From an uncultured Eubacteriales bacterium (GTDB lineage Bacteria > Bacillota > Clostridia > Oscillospirales > CAG-272), in assembly GCA_934432725.1 (NCBI GenBank), contig CAKRZE010000013.1, positions 1-64,000 on the forward strand: 64,000 nt of DNA. The letters are read 5' to 3'. The position numbers and the translations under genes are program-made. This document shows, one piece after another, positions 18,732 through 28,191 of the stretch (positions are counted from its first letter, which is position 1; each line of letters begins with the position of its first letter). The notes below the pieces were generated by a model that saw only the letters and a list, made by a program, of their open reading frames with translations, searched no databases and was not told where the DNA came from.

Positions 18732-19391
18732 ATGAGCAGAACGCTGACAGTCAAGGGAATCGGCAAGGTGAGCCTGAGACCGGATCAGACTGAGGTTTCA
18801 CTGACACTGAAGACGGTCGAAAAAATCTATGATAAGGCTATGGGCGATGCCGCAGAGCATCTGGAGCAGCTCCGGGAGGCGCTGATCGGCATGGGCTTTG
18901 CGAAAGACGATTTGAAAACCTCAAATTTCAACGTGGGTACGGAGTATGAAAGCGAACGGGACCGGAACGGCAACTATAAGCAGCGTTTTGTCGGCTATTG
19001 CGTCACGCATCGGCTGAAGTTGGAATTTCCGTTGGATTCGCAGCGTCTTTCGAAAACGCTCGGTGCAATTGCGGGATGCATTGCTGAGCCGGAGCTGAAC
19101 GTTCATTTTACGGTAAAGGACCGGGATGCCGTCAATACGGCTCTTTTGGAGAGCGCCTGCGTCAATGCGAGGACAAAAGCCGATATTCTTGCCAAAGCCT
19201 CCGGGGTGACGCTGGGCGAGCTGCTCTCTGTCGATTATAACTGGGGGGAGCTGCAGCTGTATTCGCCGACCCGGTACGGCATGGAAAATGCCTGTATGCT
19301 GAAGGCGGATGCTGCGCCGCGCAGCATTGAGATTGAACCGGATGATATTGATGTTACGGACAGCGTGACATTTGTGTGGGAGATCGGGTAA
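18732..19391 (+). CDS. SIMPL-domain protein
   Basis: 219 residues that match the SIMPL (DUF541) family: an N-terminal strand RTLTVKGIGKVSLRPDQTEVSL and the alternating helix-strand pattern ending in a conserved V-T-x-x-V-x-x-V-W strand (DVTDSVTFVWEI). The family is widespread, with roles reported in outer-surface or stress contexts, but no catalytic activity is known. There is no signal peptide here, unlike many members. GGGAGG precedes ATG 18732, so the longer frame from 18675 is rejected. Single gene with its own strong promoter. Confidence 0.8.
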   Translation: MSRTLTVKGIGKVSLRPDQTEVSLTLKTVEKIYDKAMGDAAEHLEQLREALIGMGFAKDDLKTSNFNVGTEYESERDRNGNYKQRFVGYCVTHRLKLEFPLDSQRLSKTLGAIAGCIAEPELNVHFTVKDRDAVNTALLESACVNARTKADILAKASGVTLGELLSVDYNWGELQLYSPTRYGMENACMLKADAAPRSIEIEPDDIDVTDSVTFVWEIG

Positions 19392-19557
19392 GTCTCTGGG
19401 GAATCTCTTCTTTGCAAAATGCGGACCGGAACAGAGGGCAGAAAGCCTTCTGTTCCGGTCATGCTTCTGCCGACTTGCTGTATCTGCCGCATCATGACGG
19501 AAAAACCGGCGGAATCGGCTTTCATTCAGCCCGGGGCGGCTCGGGCGAGGCTGTGAT

Positions 19558-20058
19558 TCAGCGGATGAACAGTGTCATGACGGCGGAAAGCCCCGCTGAG
19601 ATGATTGCCATGCCAACCGTGCCGAATATCCACTTCTTGCACATGTCCTTTGCGGTGATATACGGCTTCAGGTCCTCCGTGCCAGGAATTGTCCAGGCTT
19701 TTGTGTGTCCGACCCAAAAGCCGTCAATCAGAAAACGGTCGATCAGATTCATGACGGACAGGATCACGAGTATTTGCCAAAATCCAGCGAAAAAGCCCTT
19801 CGCACCGTTTAACGCATAGGTGCAAACCAGCACATAGGCGATATAACCGGGAATGCAGAATGCCTTGAAAATAAGACTGCTCCGTTTGATTTTATCAGGG
19901 GTTGTCAGTCCCAGCGTTACGCATCGGTTCTGTACCTCCGGGCTGTAGAGATGCACCATGCCGACAGCTCCGTTTCGGATTCCGGCGGCGCAGACCAAAA
20001 CAAGCAAGATGCCAAGTCCCAAGCCCTCAAACACTGTTTTTAAAATCAACTCTTTCAT
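19558..20058 (-). CDS. Membrane protein of unknown function
   Basis: 166 residues with four hydrophobic segments (about 10-27, 65-85, 88-108 and 140-163) and a short loop region with a GFWVGHTKAW motif between the third and fourth. I cannot place it in a named family. It is the last gene of a minus-strand unit with the ATC hydrolase-like gene (38 bp upstream) and the broken hydrolase gene. This unit faces a TetR regulator, so it may be part of an inducible detoxification or uptake set. GGAGG lies about 12 nt before ATG 20058. Confidence 0.7.
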   Translation of the reverse strand: MKELILKTVFEGLGLGILLVLVCAAGIRNGAVGMVHLYSPEVQNRCVTLGLTTPDKIKRSSLIFKAFCIPGYIAYVLVCTYALNGAKGFFAGFWQILVILSVMNLIDRFLIDGFWVGHTKAWTIPGTEDLKPYITAKDMCKKWIFGTVGMAIISAGLSAVMTLFIR

Positions 20059-20096
20059 TTTTTCGTGAAGCCTCCGTGTTTTATGTTTTTTATTGG

Positions 20097-20801
20097 TTAT
20101 ATGTTTCTTCTGTATCCCTGCTCATCGCGGTATTCCGGGTGTTCTTTGAGGTATGGGTCCTTGTCTCCGCAAACTGTGTAATCGTATTTACAGCCGTTGG
20201 AGCAGGTGGTTTTGCGCACCAGCTTCGCATGGATCAGCTCCATTGCCTCAAAATCCGGGTTGCACAGGGCGGGCATTACCTCAAGCAGCCCATGCTTCTT
20301 GGCAAACTCTGCCGTCGGGCATGTTGTGAATTCATAATAAATCGGCTTGCCGGGGTCAAACGGCGCGAGGTTCATCCGAAAGTCGCCCCACTTGTCACAC
20401 TGCCGTTTAGCGTTCTGAAAGGATTTGTACATCAGCCTTTTGAACAGCGGCTTGTTGCAGTCCGCAAACCGAGAGAGCATGCGGAAGGCGGGAAGGAACA
20501 GACTGCCTTCCATCTCCTCAATTTCGGCAAGACTTGTTGCCTCGCGGCAGACCGTATAGTAAGCCATGAGCGCAATGCAGTCATAGTTTCCGCCCGCGCC
20601 GTTGTGAAAGTTTTTCTTGCCGCCGAGGTCTGTGCGCCAGTCGGCGAGAAAGTCCGCATACTGCCGCTGCACCCGTTCCCAGACGGCGTTCCGCTCATGG
20701 TGCGGATAGTGCAGGGCAATTTTTTTCTGAATCTGTTTCCTGCATGCTTTGGAGTACGGCACATGACAGCTGCGGTCAATTTTAAGCTCGTTGTCTTTCA
20801 T
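20097..20801 (-). CDS. L-2-amino-thiazoline-4-carboxylic acid hydrolase-like protein
   Basis: 234 residues resembling the ATC hydrolase family (PF14196), whose founding members open a thiazoline ring on the route to cysteine. The characteristic C-terminal cysteine-rich part is present (PALCNPDF, CSNGCKYDYTVCGDKD). Many family members in Clostridia have unknown substrates, so the reaction is not certain here. ATG 20801 follows AAAAGGAGCAGGT; the longer frame to 20831 is not supported. Second gene of the three-gene unit that faces the TetR regulator. Confidence 0.75.
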   Translation of the reverse strand: MKDNELKIDRSCHVPYSKACRKQIQKKIALHYPHHERNAVWERVQRQYADFLADWRTDLGGKKNFHNGAGGNYDCIALMAYYTVCREATSLAEIEEMEGSLFLPAFRMLSRFADCNKPLFKRLMYKSFQNAKRQCDKWGDFRMNLAPFDPGKPIYYEFTTCPTAEFAKKHGLLEVMPALCNPDFEAMELIHAKLVRKTTCSNGCKYDYTVCGDKDPYLKEHPEYRDEQGYRRNI

Positions 20802-20881
20802 ACCTGCTCCTTTTCCAAGCGGTTCCGGCACATCGCCGGCACTTCCTTTGCAAATTCCCCGGAGGCTTTCCGGCAGGACTG

Positions 20882-21840
20882 CTATGCCCGAGGCACGTAA
20901 AGATTTTTATTTCGAACGGGTAGCTGCTTTGCTTCAAGGCGTTGGGTCCCTTCCGGCGTTTTTTGAAGCTTTTTTGTCTCGTTTTCCGGCAGACCGAACG
21001 CCTTTTCCGTGTCGGAAGGTCTGCATGCCCCGCTCGGCAAGGGATACGGAGACACGTGCCCGCGATTTCCCTTGTCAAAAACAATACTCTTTACCAGTTC
21101 AGCCCACTGCTCCGGATAACATGCCAGAAGCTCCTCATGCCGCAGCTCCTGCTCATGAATGATCGGATGGGCAAAATGCCGCTCATAGCGGGTGCGGTAC
21201 TTTTCTCCCATTTTCAGCGCGTAAAAAATGTGAATTTGCGTGCCCGGCACATCAAGCTTGTCCGGCAACGGTGTGATAAGATCGGAATAAAACTGATTTT
21301 TACAGCTCCGCTTTGTCACGTATTGCCGTGCGCCGCCGAGCATTGCCATGAATGCTTTTCCGTAACTGCCCATTTGCGTCGTCCGTTTTTCCAGCTGCTT
21401 TTGCAGAAACCGGCTTTTGAATCTGCCGTCCCGAATAAGCGGATAGACCATAGGCATAAGAAGATCGGTCTGCAGCTTTGCGAAAGGCTTGGAGGTCTGA
21501 TCCAGATCGGAACTGCCCAGAATGCCGCGTCTATATGAATATTCTTTCGGGCAGTCAGCAGTCCGGCAAAAGAGCCGCCCAGAGAGCAGCCGTAAGCAGC
21601 CCGGATGTGTCCGCCGCAATGCTCCTTTATAAAGTTCTCTATTTTTTCAGTTTCCTCAAGCATAGAGGGAAACTCTGTGCGCTCCGTTTCGTCAAAGCCG
21701 TCATAGCTTACACAGAGCACGCGGCAGTCTGCCGCAAGCAGGGGGATGACGTGTCCGAAATTACTCCGCCAGTGGCAGCAGGTACCGGGCAGCAGTAAGA
21801 TTGCCGGAGCATTTTCTGCCCCAAACGTATAAATTTTCAT
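20882..21840 (-). pseudogene. Alpha/beta hydrolase, frameshifted
   Basis: The N-terminal half (from ATG 21840: LLLPGTCCHWRSNF oxyanion region, nucleophile elbow GCSLGGSFAG) and the C-terminal half (ILGSSDLDQTSKPF onward) lie in different frames. They join if one base is restored near 21510-21520, turning GCGGCATTCTG into GCGGC-n-ATTCTG. This restores AAILGSSDLDQTS, the expected strand after the elbow. It could be a real inactivating deletion or an assembly error. The restored enzyme would have about 290-320 residues. It is the first gene of the operon controlled from the promoter at 22125-22153. The true stop may lie beyond the conserved part; the last 70 residues look unlike the family. Confidence 0.75.
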
Positions 21841-22096
21841 TTATGTGTCCACAGCTTTTGCATCAGCAAAGTTTTTTCCTGAATTTTTTTGGTGTGCGCG
21901 GGCGGCTTGCGGCATTGTTTTCGGTGAGTCGGAACGCTTTTTGCTTCCGCCATATCGGTTCATGCTCCGTTTGGTTCTCTGCCTGCGGCGGTATTCCTGA
22001 GTATTGGGGGACGACGTTCCGCATTTCCTTGCTTTTTGTCGGTGTCTTACAAGGCTGTCCGGAGGTGCGGTTACCGAACGTTATGTTCTTCATTCG

Positions 22097-22153
22097 ATAT
22101 GACCGAATCGGTCTGTTTGGTCATATTGTAGCATGGATCGGTTCAGTTTGCAA
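22097..22153 (-). promoter_or_regulatory. Promoter and TetR-type operator of the hydrolase operon
   Basis: On the minus strand: TTGCAA (22148-22153), 17-nt spacer, TACAAT (22125-22130). Overlapping the transcription start is a perfect palindrome GACCGAATCGGTC (22101-22113), nested in an 8-bp inverted repeat ATATGACC/GGTCATAT (22097-22126). Its ACCG-n-CGGT core matches the palindrome in the promoter of the divergent TetR gene. The rest of 21841-22518 holds no gene. Confidence 0.65.
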
Positions 22154-22518
22154 TAGGTAACTGCTTTTTTCTGCATCCTTTGCCGGATTTTTTTCGGGGC
22201 ATTATGAATAGGATGAATAGATGAACAGTAAAGCACAAACCCCTTGGGGATTGTTTATCTTTTTAGGGCAGATCGATATCTCTGAATATGGAATAACCGG
22301 ATGCTTTCGGTCAAATGTTCTGACAAAAGATAAATATATCTCGGAGGGAAAAGAGTAAAAGACGGCGGGCTATGCGGACATTCGTGACAGAAAAGATTTT
22401 ATTTTCGGCAGGACTGCTTTGAATCATACGGGAATCGCCTGAAAGCGGTCGGTCAATCTGCCGCAGCGGGATGGCAGGGAGAGCCTGATGGTAAAAGTAC
22501 GGGAATTTCAAAAAGGTC

Positions 22519-22566
22519 TTGACAAGTAACCGCTCGGTTGCTATAATTTAAAAATCGAACGGTTGC
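22519..22566 (+). promoter_or_regulatory. Autoregulated promoter of the TetR gene
   Basis: Exact TTGACA (22519-22524), 17-nt spacer, exact TATAAT (22542-22547). The palindrome AACCGCTCGGTT (22528-22539) fills the spacer, and a related element AATCGAACGGTTGC (22553-22566) repeats it downstream of the -10. Binding at either site would block the promoter, so self-repression is likely. Confidence 0.75.
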
Positions 22567-22587
22567 AAAGTATAAAGGAGTGATATC

Positions 22588-23214
22588 ATGATCGGAGATA
22601 CAAGGGAACGCATTCTGGAAACGGCGCTCGAATTATTCTCACGGAGCGGGTACCTGGGAACCTCTATGAGTGATATTGCAAAGCAGCTCGGCATCACAAA
22701 GGGCGCCCTGTATAAGCATTATGCAAGCAAGCAGGATATTTTAGACAGTATTGTGGAGCGGATGAACGCATTGGACTATGAACGAGCCGAAGAATACGAA
22801 ATGCCGGAAACAGAGCCGGACGGCTTTGCAGAAGTTTATGTACACACGCCGGTCGAAAAAATCCGTGCATACAGCATGGCACAGTTTGATCATTGGACAA
22901 AAGAGCAGTTTTCCGCAAATTTCCGGAAGATGCTGACGCTTGAGCAATATCGTGATCCCAAGCTTACCGGACTGTATCATGACTATCTTGCGACCGGTCC
23001 TGTAGAATATATGGCGGCGATTTTCCGGAAGCTGACGGACAGTGATGAAGCTGCTATGCAGCTGGCGCTGGAATTTTACGGACCGATGTTCCTGCTTTAC
23101 AGTATTTACGATGGTGCAAAGGAAAAAGAGAGTGTTGCACCGATGCTCTGCGCACATATTGACCGCTTTATTGCGGGGCTTGCAGGCAAGCATCGGAAGC
23201 AGAGGGAGACGTGA
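22588..23214 (+). CDS. TetR/AcrR-family transcriptional regulator
   Basis: 208 residues. The N-terminal helix-turn-helix is typical (RERILETALELFSRSGYLGTSMSDIAKQLGITKGALYKHYASKQDIL, about residues 6-52), and the C-terminal two-thirds form the ligand-binding and dimer domain. It is preceded by AAAGGAG and a promoter carrying palindromes that match one at the divergent hydrolase operon. The simplest reading is that it represses itself and that operon until a ligand, perhaps a substrate of the hydrolases, binds. Confidence 0.9.
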   Translation: MIGDTRERILETALELFSRSGYLGTSMSDIAKQLGITKGALYKHYASKQDILDSIVERMNALDYERAEEYEMPETEPDGFAEVYVHTPVEKIRAYSMAQFDHWTKEQFSANFRKMLTLEQYRDPKLTGLYHDYLATGPVEYMAAIFRKLTDSDEAAMQLALEFYGPMFLLYSIYDGAKEKESVAPMLCAHIDRFIAGLAGKHRKQRET

Positions 23215-23552
23215 TGCTCTCAGGAAAGATGATCGGCGATCCGGACAGTCAAAATGCGAACTGCGGCGCTTGACGGGGAACAAAAGGGCGTTGCAGGGTA
23301 ATCTGCAAGGTCAATTGATGTTATAGGGCATCATTGATATTTGCGGGTGCCCAAAGCAGGGCTGCTTGGGGGCGGGGCGCAGCACATTTTCCGAGACATT
23401 GAAATATGAGTTTTGTATTTCCGGAATTTGGCATAAATGCGGAATTTGCAAGACTTTCGGTGTGAAAAAGACCCTGCAAGATTTCTCTTGCAGGGTCTTT
23501 TTCCTATTGTGGTCTTATAAATCGGGTTTGCCCCAAATCAAGGACAATCGGA
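23215..23552. terminator. Convergent intergenic region with bidirectional terminator
   Basis: A perfect 16-bp hairpin AAAAAGACCCTGCAAG/CTTGCAGGGTCTTTTT with a 6-nt loop (23465-23502) lies between the TetR gene and ppdK, which converge. The A and T flanks make it work in both directions. Nothing else is recognisable in this stretch. Confidence 0.85.
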
Positions 23553-26183
23553 TTACTGCTTGTCCTTAATCGCTGCCTGTGCTGCCGCGAGGCGTGCAAT
23601 CGGCACACGGAACGGCGAGCAGGAGACATAGGTGAGTCCGAGCTTATGGCAGAACTCAACGGATGTCGGGTCGCCGCCATGCTCTCCGCAGATACCGAGG
23701 TGCATGTCGGGACGGGTAGCCTTTCCGAGCTTGACAGCCATCTGCATCAGCTTGCCGACGCCATCCTGGTCGAGCTTTGCAAAAGGATCGTTCTCATAGA
23801 TCTTGTGGTCATAGTAAGCGCCAAGGAACTTTCCGGCATCGTCGCGGGAGAATCCGAAGGTCATCTGCGTGAGGTCATTGGTACCGAAGCAGAAGAATTC
23901 GGCTTCCTTTGCGATCTCGTCAGCCGTGATGCAGGCGCGCGGGATCTCAATCATGGTGCCGACCTCATACTTGAGGGATACTCCGGCCTTTGCGATTTCC
24001 TCATCGGCAACGGCAACAACGATGTTCTTGACGAACTTAAGCTCCTTTGCCTCTCCGACAAGCGGAATCATAATCTCGGGAACGACCTTCCAGTCGGGAT
24101 GCTTCTTCTGAACGTTGATGGCAGCGCGGATGACAGCCTTGGTCTGCATCTTTGCAATCTCGGGGTAGGTGACAGTCAGACGGCAGCCGCGGTGACCCAT
24201 CATCGGGTTGAATTCATGGAGGGACGTGATGATGTTCTTGATGGTCTCAACGCTCTTGCCCTGTGCAGCTGCCAGCGCCTCAATGTCCTTTTCCTCGGTG
24301 GGAACGAACTCATGGAGCGGGGGATCCAGGAAACGGATCGTAACCGGAGTGCCCTCAAGAGCCTCATAAAGAGCCTCAAAGTCGCCCTGCTGATACGGCA
24401 GGATCTTTTCCAGAGCAGCTTCTCTTTCTTCAACAGTGTCGGAGCAGATCATTTCACGGAAAGCAGCGATTCTGTCAGCTTCAAAGAACATGTGCTCCGT
24501 GCGGCAGAGACCGATACCCTCGGCGCCGAGCTCACGTGCCTTCTTCGCATCGCGCGGTGTGTCGGCGTTGGTGCGGACCTGAAGCTTTCTGAACTGGTCT
24601 GCCCAGCCCATGATGCGTCCGAATTCGCCTTCGACCTTTGCGTCAACGGTCGGGATAGCCTCGCCGTAGATGTTACCGGTGGAGCCGTCGATGGAGATGA
24701 CATCACCCTCATGGAAGGTTCTGCCGGCGAGAGTGAACTTCTTGTTTTCCTCATCCATAGCGATATCGCCGCAGCCGGAAACGCAGCAGGTTCCCATTCC
24801 GCGTGCAACAACGGCTGCATGAGAGGTCATACCGCCGCGAACGGTGAGGATACCCTGAGAAGCCTTCATACCGGTGATGTCCTCGGGAGAGGTTTCAAGA
24901 CGGACGAGAATAACCTTCTTGCCTGCCTTCTTCCAGGTTTCGGCATCCTCTGCGGAGAAAACGATCTGACCGCAGGCAGCGCCGGGGGAAGCGCCGAGAC
25001 CCTTTCCGAGAGGCGTTGCAGCCTTGAGCGCCTTGGCATCGAACTGCGGGTGGAGAAGGGTGTCAAGGTTGCGGGGATCGATCATAAGGACAGCCTCTTC
25101 GGGCGTTCTCATGCCCTCGTCAACGAGGTCGCAGGCGATCTTGAGAGCAGCCTGGGCGGTACGCTTGCCGTTTCTGGTCTGGAGCATATAGAGCTTGCCG
25201 TGCTCAACGGTGAACTCCATATCCTGCATGTCGCGGTAGTGATTTTCAAGGGTCTGGCAGACCTGCTTGAACTGAGCGAAAGCCTCCGGGAACTTGGACT
25301 CCATCTCGGAGATGTGCATAGGAGTACGGACACCTGCAACGACGTCCTCGCCCTGTGCATTGGTAAGGAACTCGCCGAACAGACCGTTCTTTCCGGTTGC
25401 CGGGTCACGGGTAAACGCAACGCCGGTGCCGCAGTCATCGCCCATGTTGCCGAATGCCATCATCTGGACGTTGACGGCAGTACCCCAGCTGTACGGGATG
25501 TCGTTGTCGCGGCGGTAAACGTTCGCACGGGGGTTGTCCCACGAACGGAAGACTGCCTTGATTGCTCCCATCAGCTGTTCCTTGGGGTCGGTCGGGAAAT
25601 CGGAGCCGATCTTGGACTTGTACTCGGCCTTGAACTGACCCGCAAGCGTCTTAAGGTCGTCTGCGCTGAGCTCAATGTCAAGCTTGACGCCCTTTTCTTC
25701 CTTCATCTTATCAATCAGCTGCTCAAAGTACTTCTTGCCGACCTCCATAACAACGTCGGAGTACATCTGAATGAATCTTCTGTAGCAGTCCCAAGCCCAT
25801 CTGGGGTTGCCGGATTTTTCGGCAATGACTGCAACGACTTCCTCATTGAGTCCGAGGTTCAGAATGGTATCCATCATACCCGGCATGGAAGCTCTTGCAC
25901 CGGAGCGGACGGAAACGAGAAGCGGATTGACATGATCGCCGAACTTCTTGCCGGTGATCTTCTCCATCTTTTCGATGTATTCCATGATCTCCGCCATGAT
26001 CTCGGGATTGATCTGTCTTCCGTCTTCATAATACTGTGTGCAGGCTTCGGTTGTAATCGTGAAGCCCTGCGGAACAGGCAGGCCGATTTTTGTCATTTCG
26101 GCAAGGTTTGCACCCTTACCGCCGAGCAGCTCGCGCATGGACGCGTTGCCTTCGGAAAAGAGATAACAATACTTTTTGCTCAT
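23553..26183 (-). CDS. ppdK: Pyruvate, phosphate dikinase
   Basis: 876 residues, standard length. It interconverts pyruvate, ATP and phosphate with PEP, AMP and pyrophosphate, and in anaerobic Clostridia often works in the glycolytic direction. Domains: N-terminal ATP-grasp (about 1-340), central swivelling domain with the catalytic histidine in GGMTSHAAVVARGMG (about 455), and C-terminal PEP/pyruvate TIM barrel with the cysteine in GICGEHGGDP (about 835). GGAGG precedes ATG 26183. The codon-biased antisense strand gives a long false frame. Single gene with its own promoter. Confidence 0.97.
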   Translation of the reverse strand: MSKKYCYLFSEGNASMRELLGGKGANLAEMTKIGLPVPQGFTITTEACTQYYEDGRQINPEIMAEIMEYIEKMEKITGKKFGDHVNPLLVSVRSGARASMPGMMDTILNLGLNEEVVAVIAEKSGNPRWAWDCYRRFIQMYSDVVMEVGKKYFEQLIDKMKEEKGVKLDIELSADDLKTLAGQFKAEYKSKIGSDFPTDPKEQLMGAIKAVFRSWDNPRANVYRRDNDIPYSWGTAVNVQMMAFGNMGDDCGTGVAFTRDPATGKNGLFGEFLTNAQGEDVVAGVRTPMHISEMESKFPEAFAQFKQVCQTLENHYRDMQDMEFTVEHGKLYMLQTRNGKRTAQAALKIACDLVDEGMRTPEEAVLMIDPRNLDTLLHPQFDAKALKAATPLGKGLGASPGAACGQIVFSAEDAETWKKAGKKVILVRLETSPEDITGMKASQGILTVRGGMTSHAAVVARGMGTCCVSGCGDIAMDEENKKFTLAGRTFHEGDVISIDGSTGNIYGEAIPTVDAKVEGEFGRIMGWADQFRKLQVRTNADTPRDAKKARELGAEGIGLCRTEHMFFEADRIAAFREMICSDTVEEREAALEKILPYQQGDFEALYEALEGTPVTIRFLDPPLHEFVPTEEKDIEALAAAQGKSVETIKNIITSLHEFNPMMGHRGCRLTVTYPEIAKMQTKAVIRAAINVQKKHPDWKVVPEIMIPLVGEAKELKFVKNIVVAVADEEIAKAGVSLKYEVGTMIEIPRACITADEIAKEAEFFCFGTNDLTQMTFGFSRDDAGKFLGAYYDHKIYENDPFAKLDQDGVGKLMQMAVKLGKATRPDMHLGICGEHGGDPTSVEFCHKLGLTYVSCSPFRVPIARLAAAQAAIKDKQ

Positions 26184-26236
26184 TGTTATTTTGACCTCCG
26201 ATAGTTTAATTCAAAAATTTCTTTTGACCACTCGGT

Positions 26237-26265
26237 ATTTTACCATATGCCGTCATAATTGTAAA
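26237..26265 (-). promoter_or_regulatory. Promoter of ppdK
   Basis: On the minus strand: TTTACA (26260-26265), 17-nt spacer, TAAAAT (26237-26242), about 55 nt before the start codon. Confidence 0.65.
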
Positions 26266-26314
26266 CTGTTTTTCAGAAAATTAACAAATATTTTATGAAT
26301 CCGGCACACTGTGC

Positions 26315-26343
26315 TTGCTTTTTTGGAGAATTCGGAGTATAAT
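26315..26343 (+). promoter_or_regulatory. Promoter of the GlmU-like gene
   Basis: TTGCTT (26315-26320), 17-nt spacer, exact TATAAT (26338-26343). It drives a GC-rich leader of about 370 nt (26350-26718) in which I find no gene, ribozyme or riboswitch, and no remnant of a uridylyltransferase domain. Confidence 0.6.
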
Positions 26344-26718
26344 ACGGTGTTGACGGGATACATGCGTGCCGTGCGGAACGGGAAGAGACGTTTCGGCTTC
26401 CTGAGGAAGCGCCGGGTATTTCTCCGGGAGCGCGCGGCTTCTTTGACCGGGCTTTGTGCGGATTGTGCCGGCAGGTCCGGTGCCGCCTGCGGACGGAGCG
26501 GATGAGAGCGCCGGCTTTCGCCGTGCCCCGAAAACCGGACCGGTGCAATGGCTTGGCATTATTCCGAACCGGAAAGAAAAAGTTATATTGCTGCGATGAC
26601 CCGGATCCCGGGGTGCGCAGCCTTGTTGCATGCCCCGGAGCTTGCGGGACTGCATTTCAACTGAAAAATCAGACAGGAAAGGGTGCTTCCGGATATACGG
26701 GAGCAGAGGTATGACACG

Positions 26719-27522
26719 ATGGACAGAGCAACCGAAGCCGCCCTTTTGCAGGCGGGCGTCACACCGGATGAGGAGCTTTTCTTTTTGCCGTTGTCACGGC
26801 ATGCGTTTCCGCGCGAGCTTTTTCTGAGCGTGCGCACGAAGGCTGACTATTATGCGGCGGCTCAGCGCTATCGGATGGATATTCTGATGGCATATGCGGA
26901 AAAGGGCGTGCGGTTTGTTTCAACCGACGGTGTTGTGATCTGCCCGACCGCCTTGATCGGGGAGGGAACCGTGATTTACCCGAACGTTCAGATCAAGGAT
27001 GGCGTTGTGATCGGCAGGGACTGCGAGATTACTGCCGGTTCTGTGATATCCGGCTGTACGGTGGGGAACGGCTGCCATATCAATGCCACACAGATGTACG
27101 ATTCGGTTTTGGATGACGGTGTGAAGATCGGACCGTTTTCTCACGTCAGACCCGGGACGCATCTGCATGCGGGCGTCAAGGTCGGGGACTTTGTGGAGTT
27201 CAAGAATGCCGATGTTGGGGCGGGAACCAAGGTGGCTCACCTGACCTATGTCGGGGATGCGGATGTCGGAGAGGATGTAAATTTCGGCTGCGGTACGGTC
27301 GTTTCCAACTATGACGGAAGGAACAAGTACCGCACGGTGATCGGCAGCCATGCCTTCATCGGCTGCAACACTAACCTGATTGCCCCCGTCACGGTCGGAG
27401 ACGGTGCCTATACGGCTGCCGGCTCTACCATCACCGACGGAGTTCCGGAGGGAGCGCTCGGCATTGCGCGTGCGAGACAGGTGAATCTGGAGGGCTGGGT
27501 AAAGCGGAAATTCGGCAAATAA
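26719..27522 (+). CDS. Stand-alone GlmU C-terminal acetyltransferase domain
   Basis: 267 residues corresponding to the second half of GlmU: a linker helix (RYRMDILMAYAEKGV) followed by left-handed beta-helix repeats. The acetyltransferase motifs are intact: HVRPGT, KVAHLTYVGDADVGE with the catalytic histidine, and GCGTVVSNYDGRNK. The N-terminal uridylyltransferase domain is absent; about 60 unrelated residues replace it. It should acetylate glucosamine-1-phosphate, leaving UDP transfer to another protein. The order glmU, pth, mfd is that of Bacillus, so this is probably the native glmU locus after domain loss. ATG 26719 follows AGAGG. Confidence 0.8.
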   Translation: MDRATEAALLQAGVTPDEELFFLPLSRHAFPRELFLSVRTKADYYAAAQRYRMDILMAYAEKGVRFVSTDGVVICPTALIGEGTVIYPNVQIKDGVVIGRDCEITAGSVISGCTVGNGCHINATQMYDSVLDDGVKIGPFSHVRPGTHLHAGVKVGDFVEFKNADVGAGTKVAHLTYVGDADVGEDVNFGCGTVVSNYDGRNKYRTVIGSHAFIGCNTNLIAPVTVGDGAYTAAGSTITDGVPEGALGIARARQVNLEGWVKRKFGK

Positions 27523-27789
27523 GGGCGGGGATGCGCCGGAAGCGGTCGTGTCTGAAGATCTCTGCACGGCTGTTTCCGAGCGGGATATTATGGTGCTGTT
27601 CGTTCCGCGTGTGCTCCGGACAGGGCGCCGCTGCGGCGCTTCGCTCTTCTTCTGCGCCGCGTGGAGAACTGCGAAAATCAGGGAATTCCTTCCTGCTTTT
27701 CCGGAAACGTTCGGTGCGGGTTTCGCATTCTGCGCTTGGGGGCGCCGGAAGCAAGCCTTTTGCGGGATACTCCGTGCGGAACGGTCCGC

Positions 27790-28130
27790 ATAAGGCTTGG
27801 CAGTCCCCGGCGCGGCGTTTTGCCGTGTGTGCTGCCTGACGGCATCGCTGAAGCGTCCGTACAGGCGTGCGCTTTTGTTTCATGGCACAATCCGTGCTGG
27901 ATTGCTTGTGAAAAGCTCCGGGCTCGGCAGCTCCGGCGCGGCGTTTTGCCGTGTGTGCTGCCTGACGGCATCGCTGAAGCGTCCGTGCAGGCGTGCGCTT
28001 TTGTTTCATGGCACAATCCGTGCTGGATTGCTTGTGAAAAGCTCCGGGCTTGGCAGCCCCTACGCGGCGTTTTGCCGTGTGCTGTCCGACAGTGCCGCAA
28101 AAGTGTCCTTGCAGGCGTGCGCTTTTGCCT
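27790..28130. repeat. Tandem repeat, 126-bp unit, about 2.7 copies
   Basis: The segment beginning GCGCGGCGTTTTGCC recurs at 27810, 27936 and (slightly changed) 28062, an exact 126-bp spacing. Copies one and two differ by only a few bases. Because 126 is a multiple of three, frames stay open through the array on both strands, with Cys/Arg-rich products that do not look like real proteins. It fills most of the gap between the GlmU-like gene and pth. It contains short stems (GGCGTTTTGCC) and shares AAGCTCCGGG with the array at 1-346. Confidence 0.85.
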
Positions 28131-28191
28131 GAATGGCAGTAATTCTATTTCTATATATTTGACGCAGATTTGATTCGGAGGAGTAAGCAGT

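Noticed and set aside
23646..26204. 852-codon plus-strand frame opposite ppdK
   Set aside because: It is the antisense of a highly conserved gene with strong codon bias; no ribosome site, and the product has no recognisable family.
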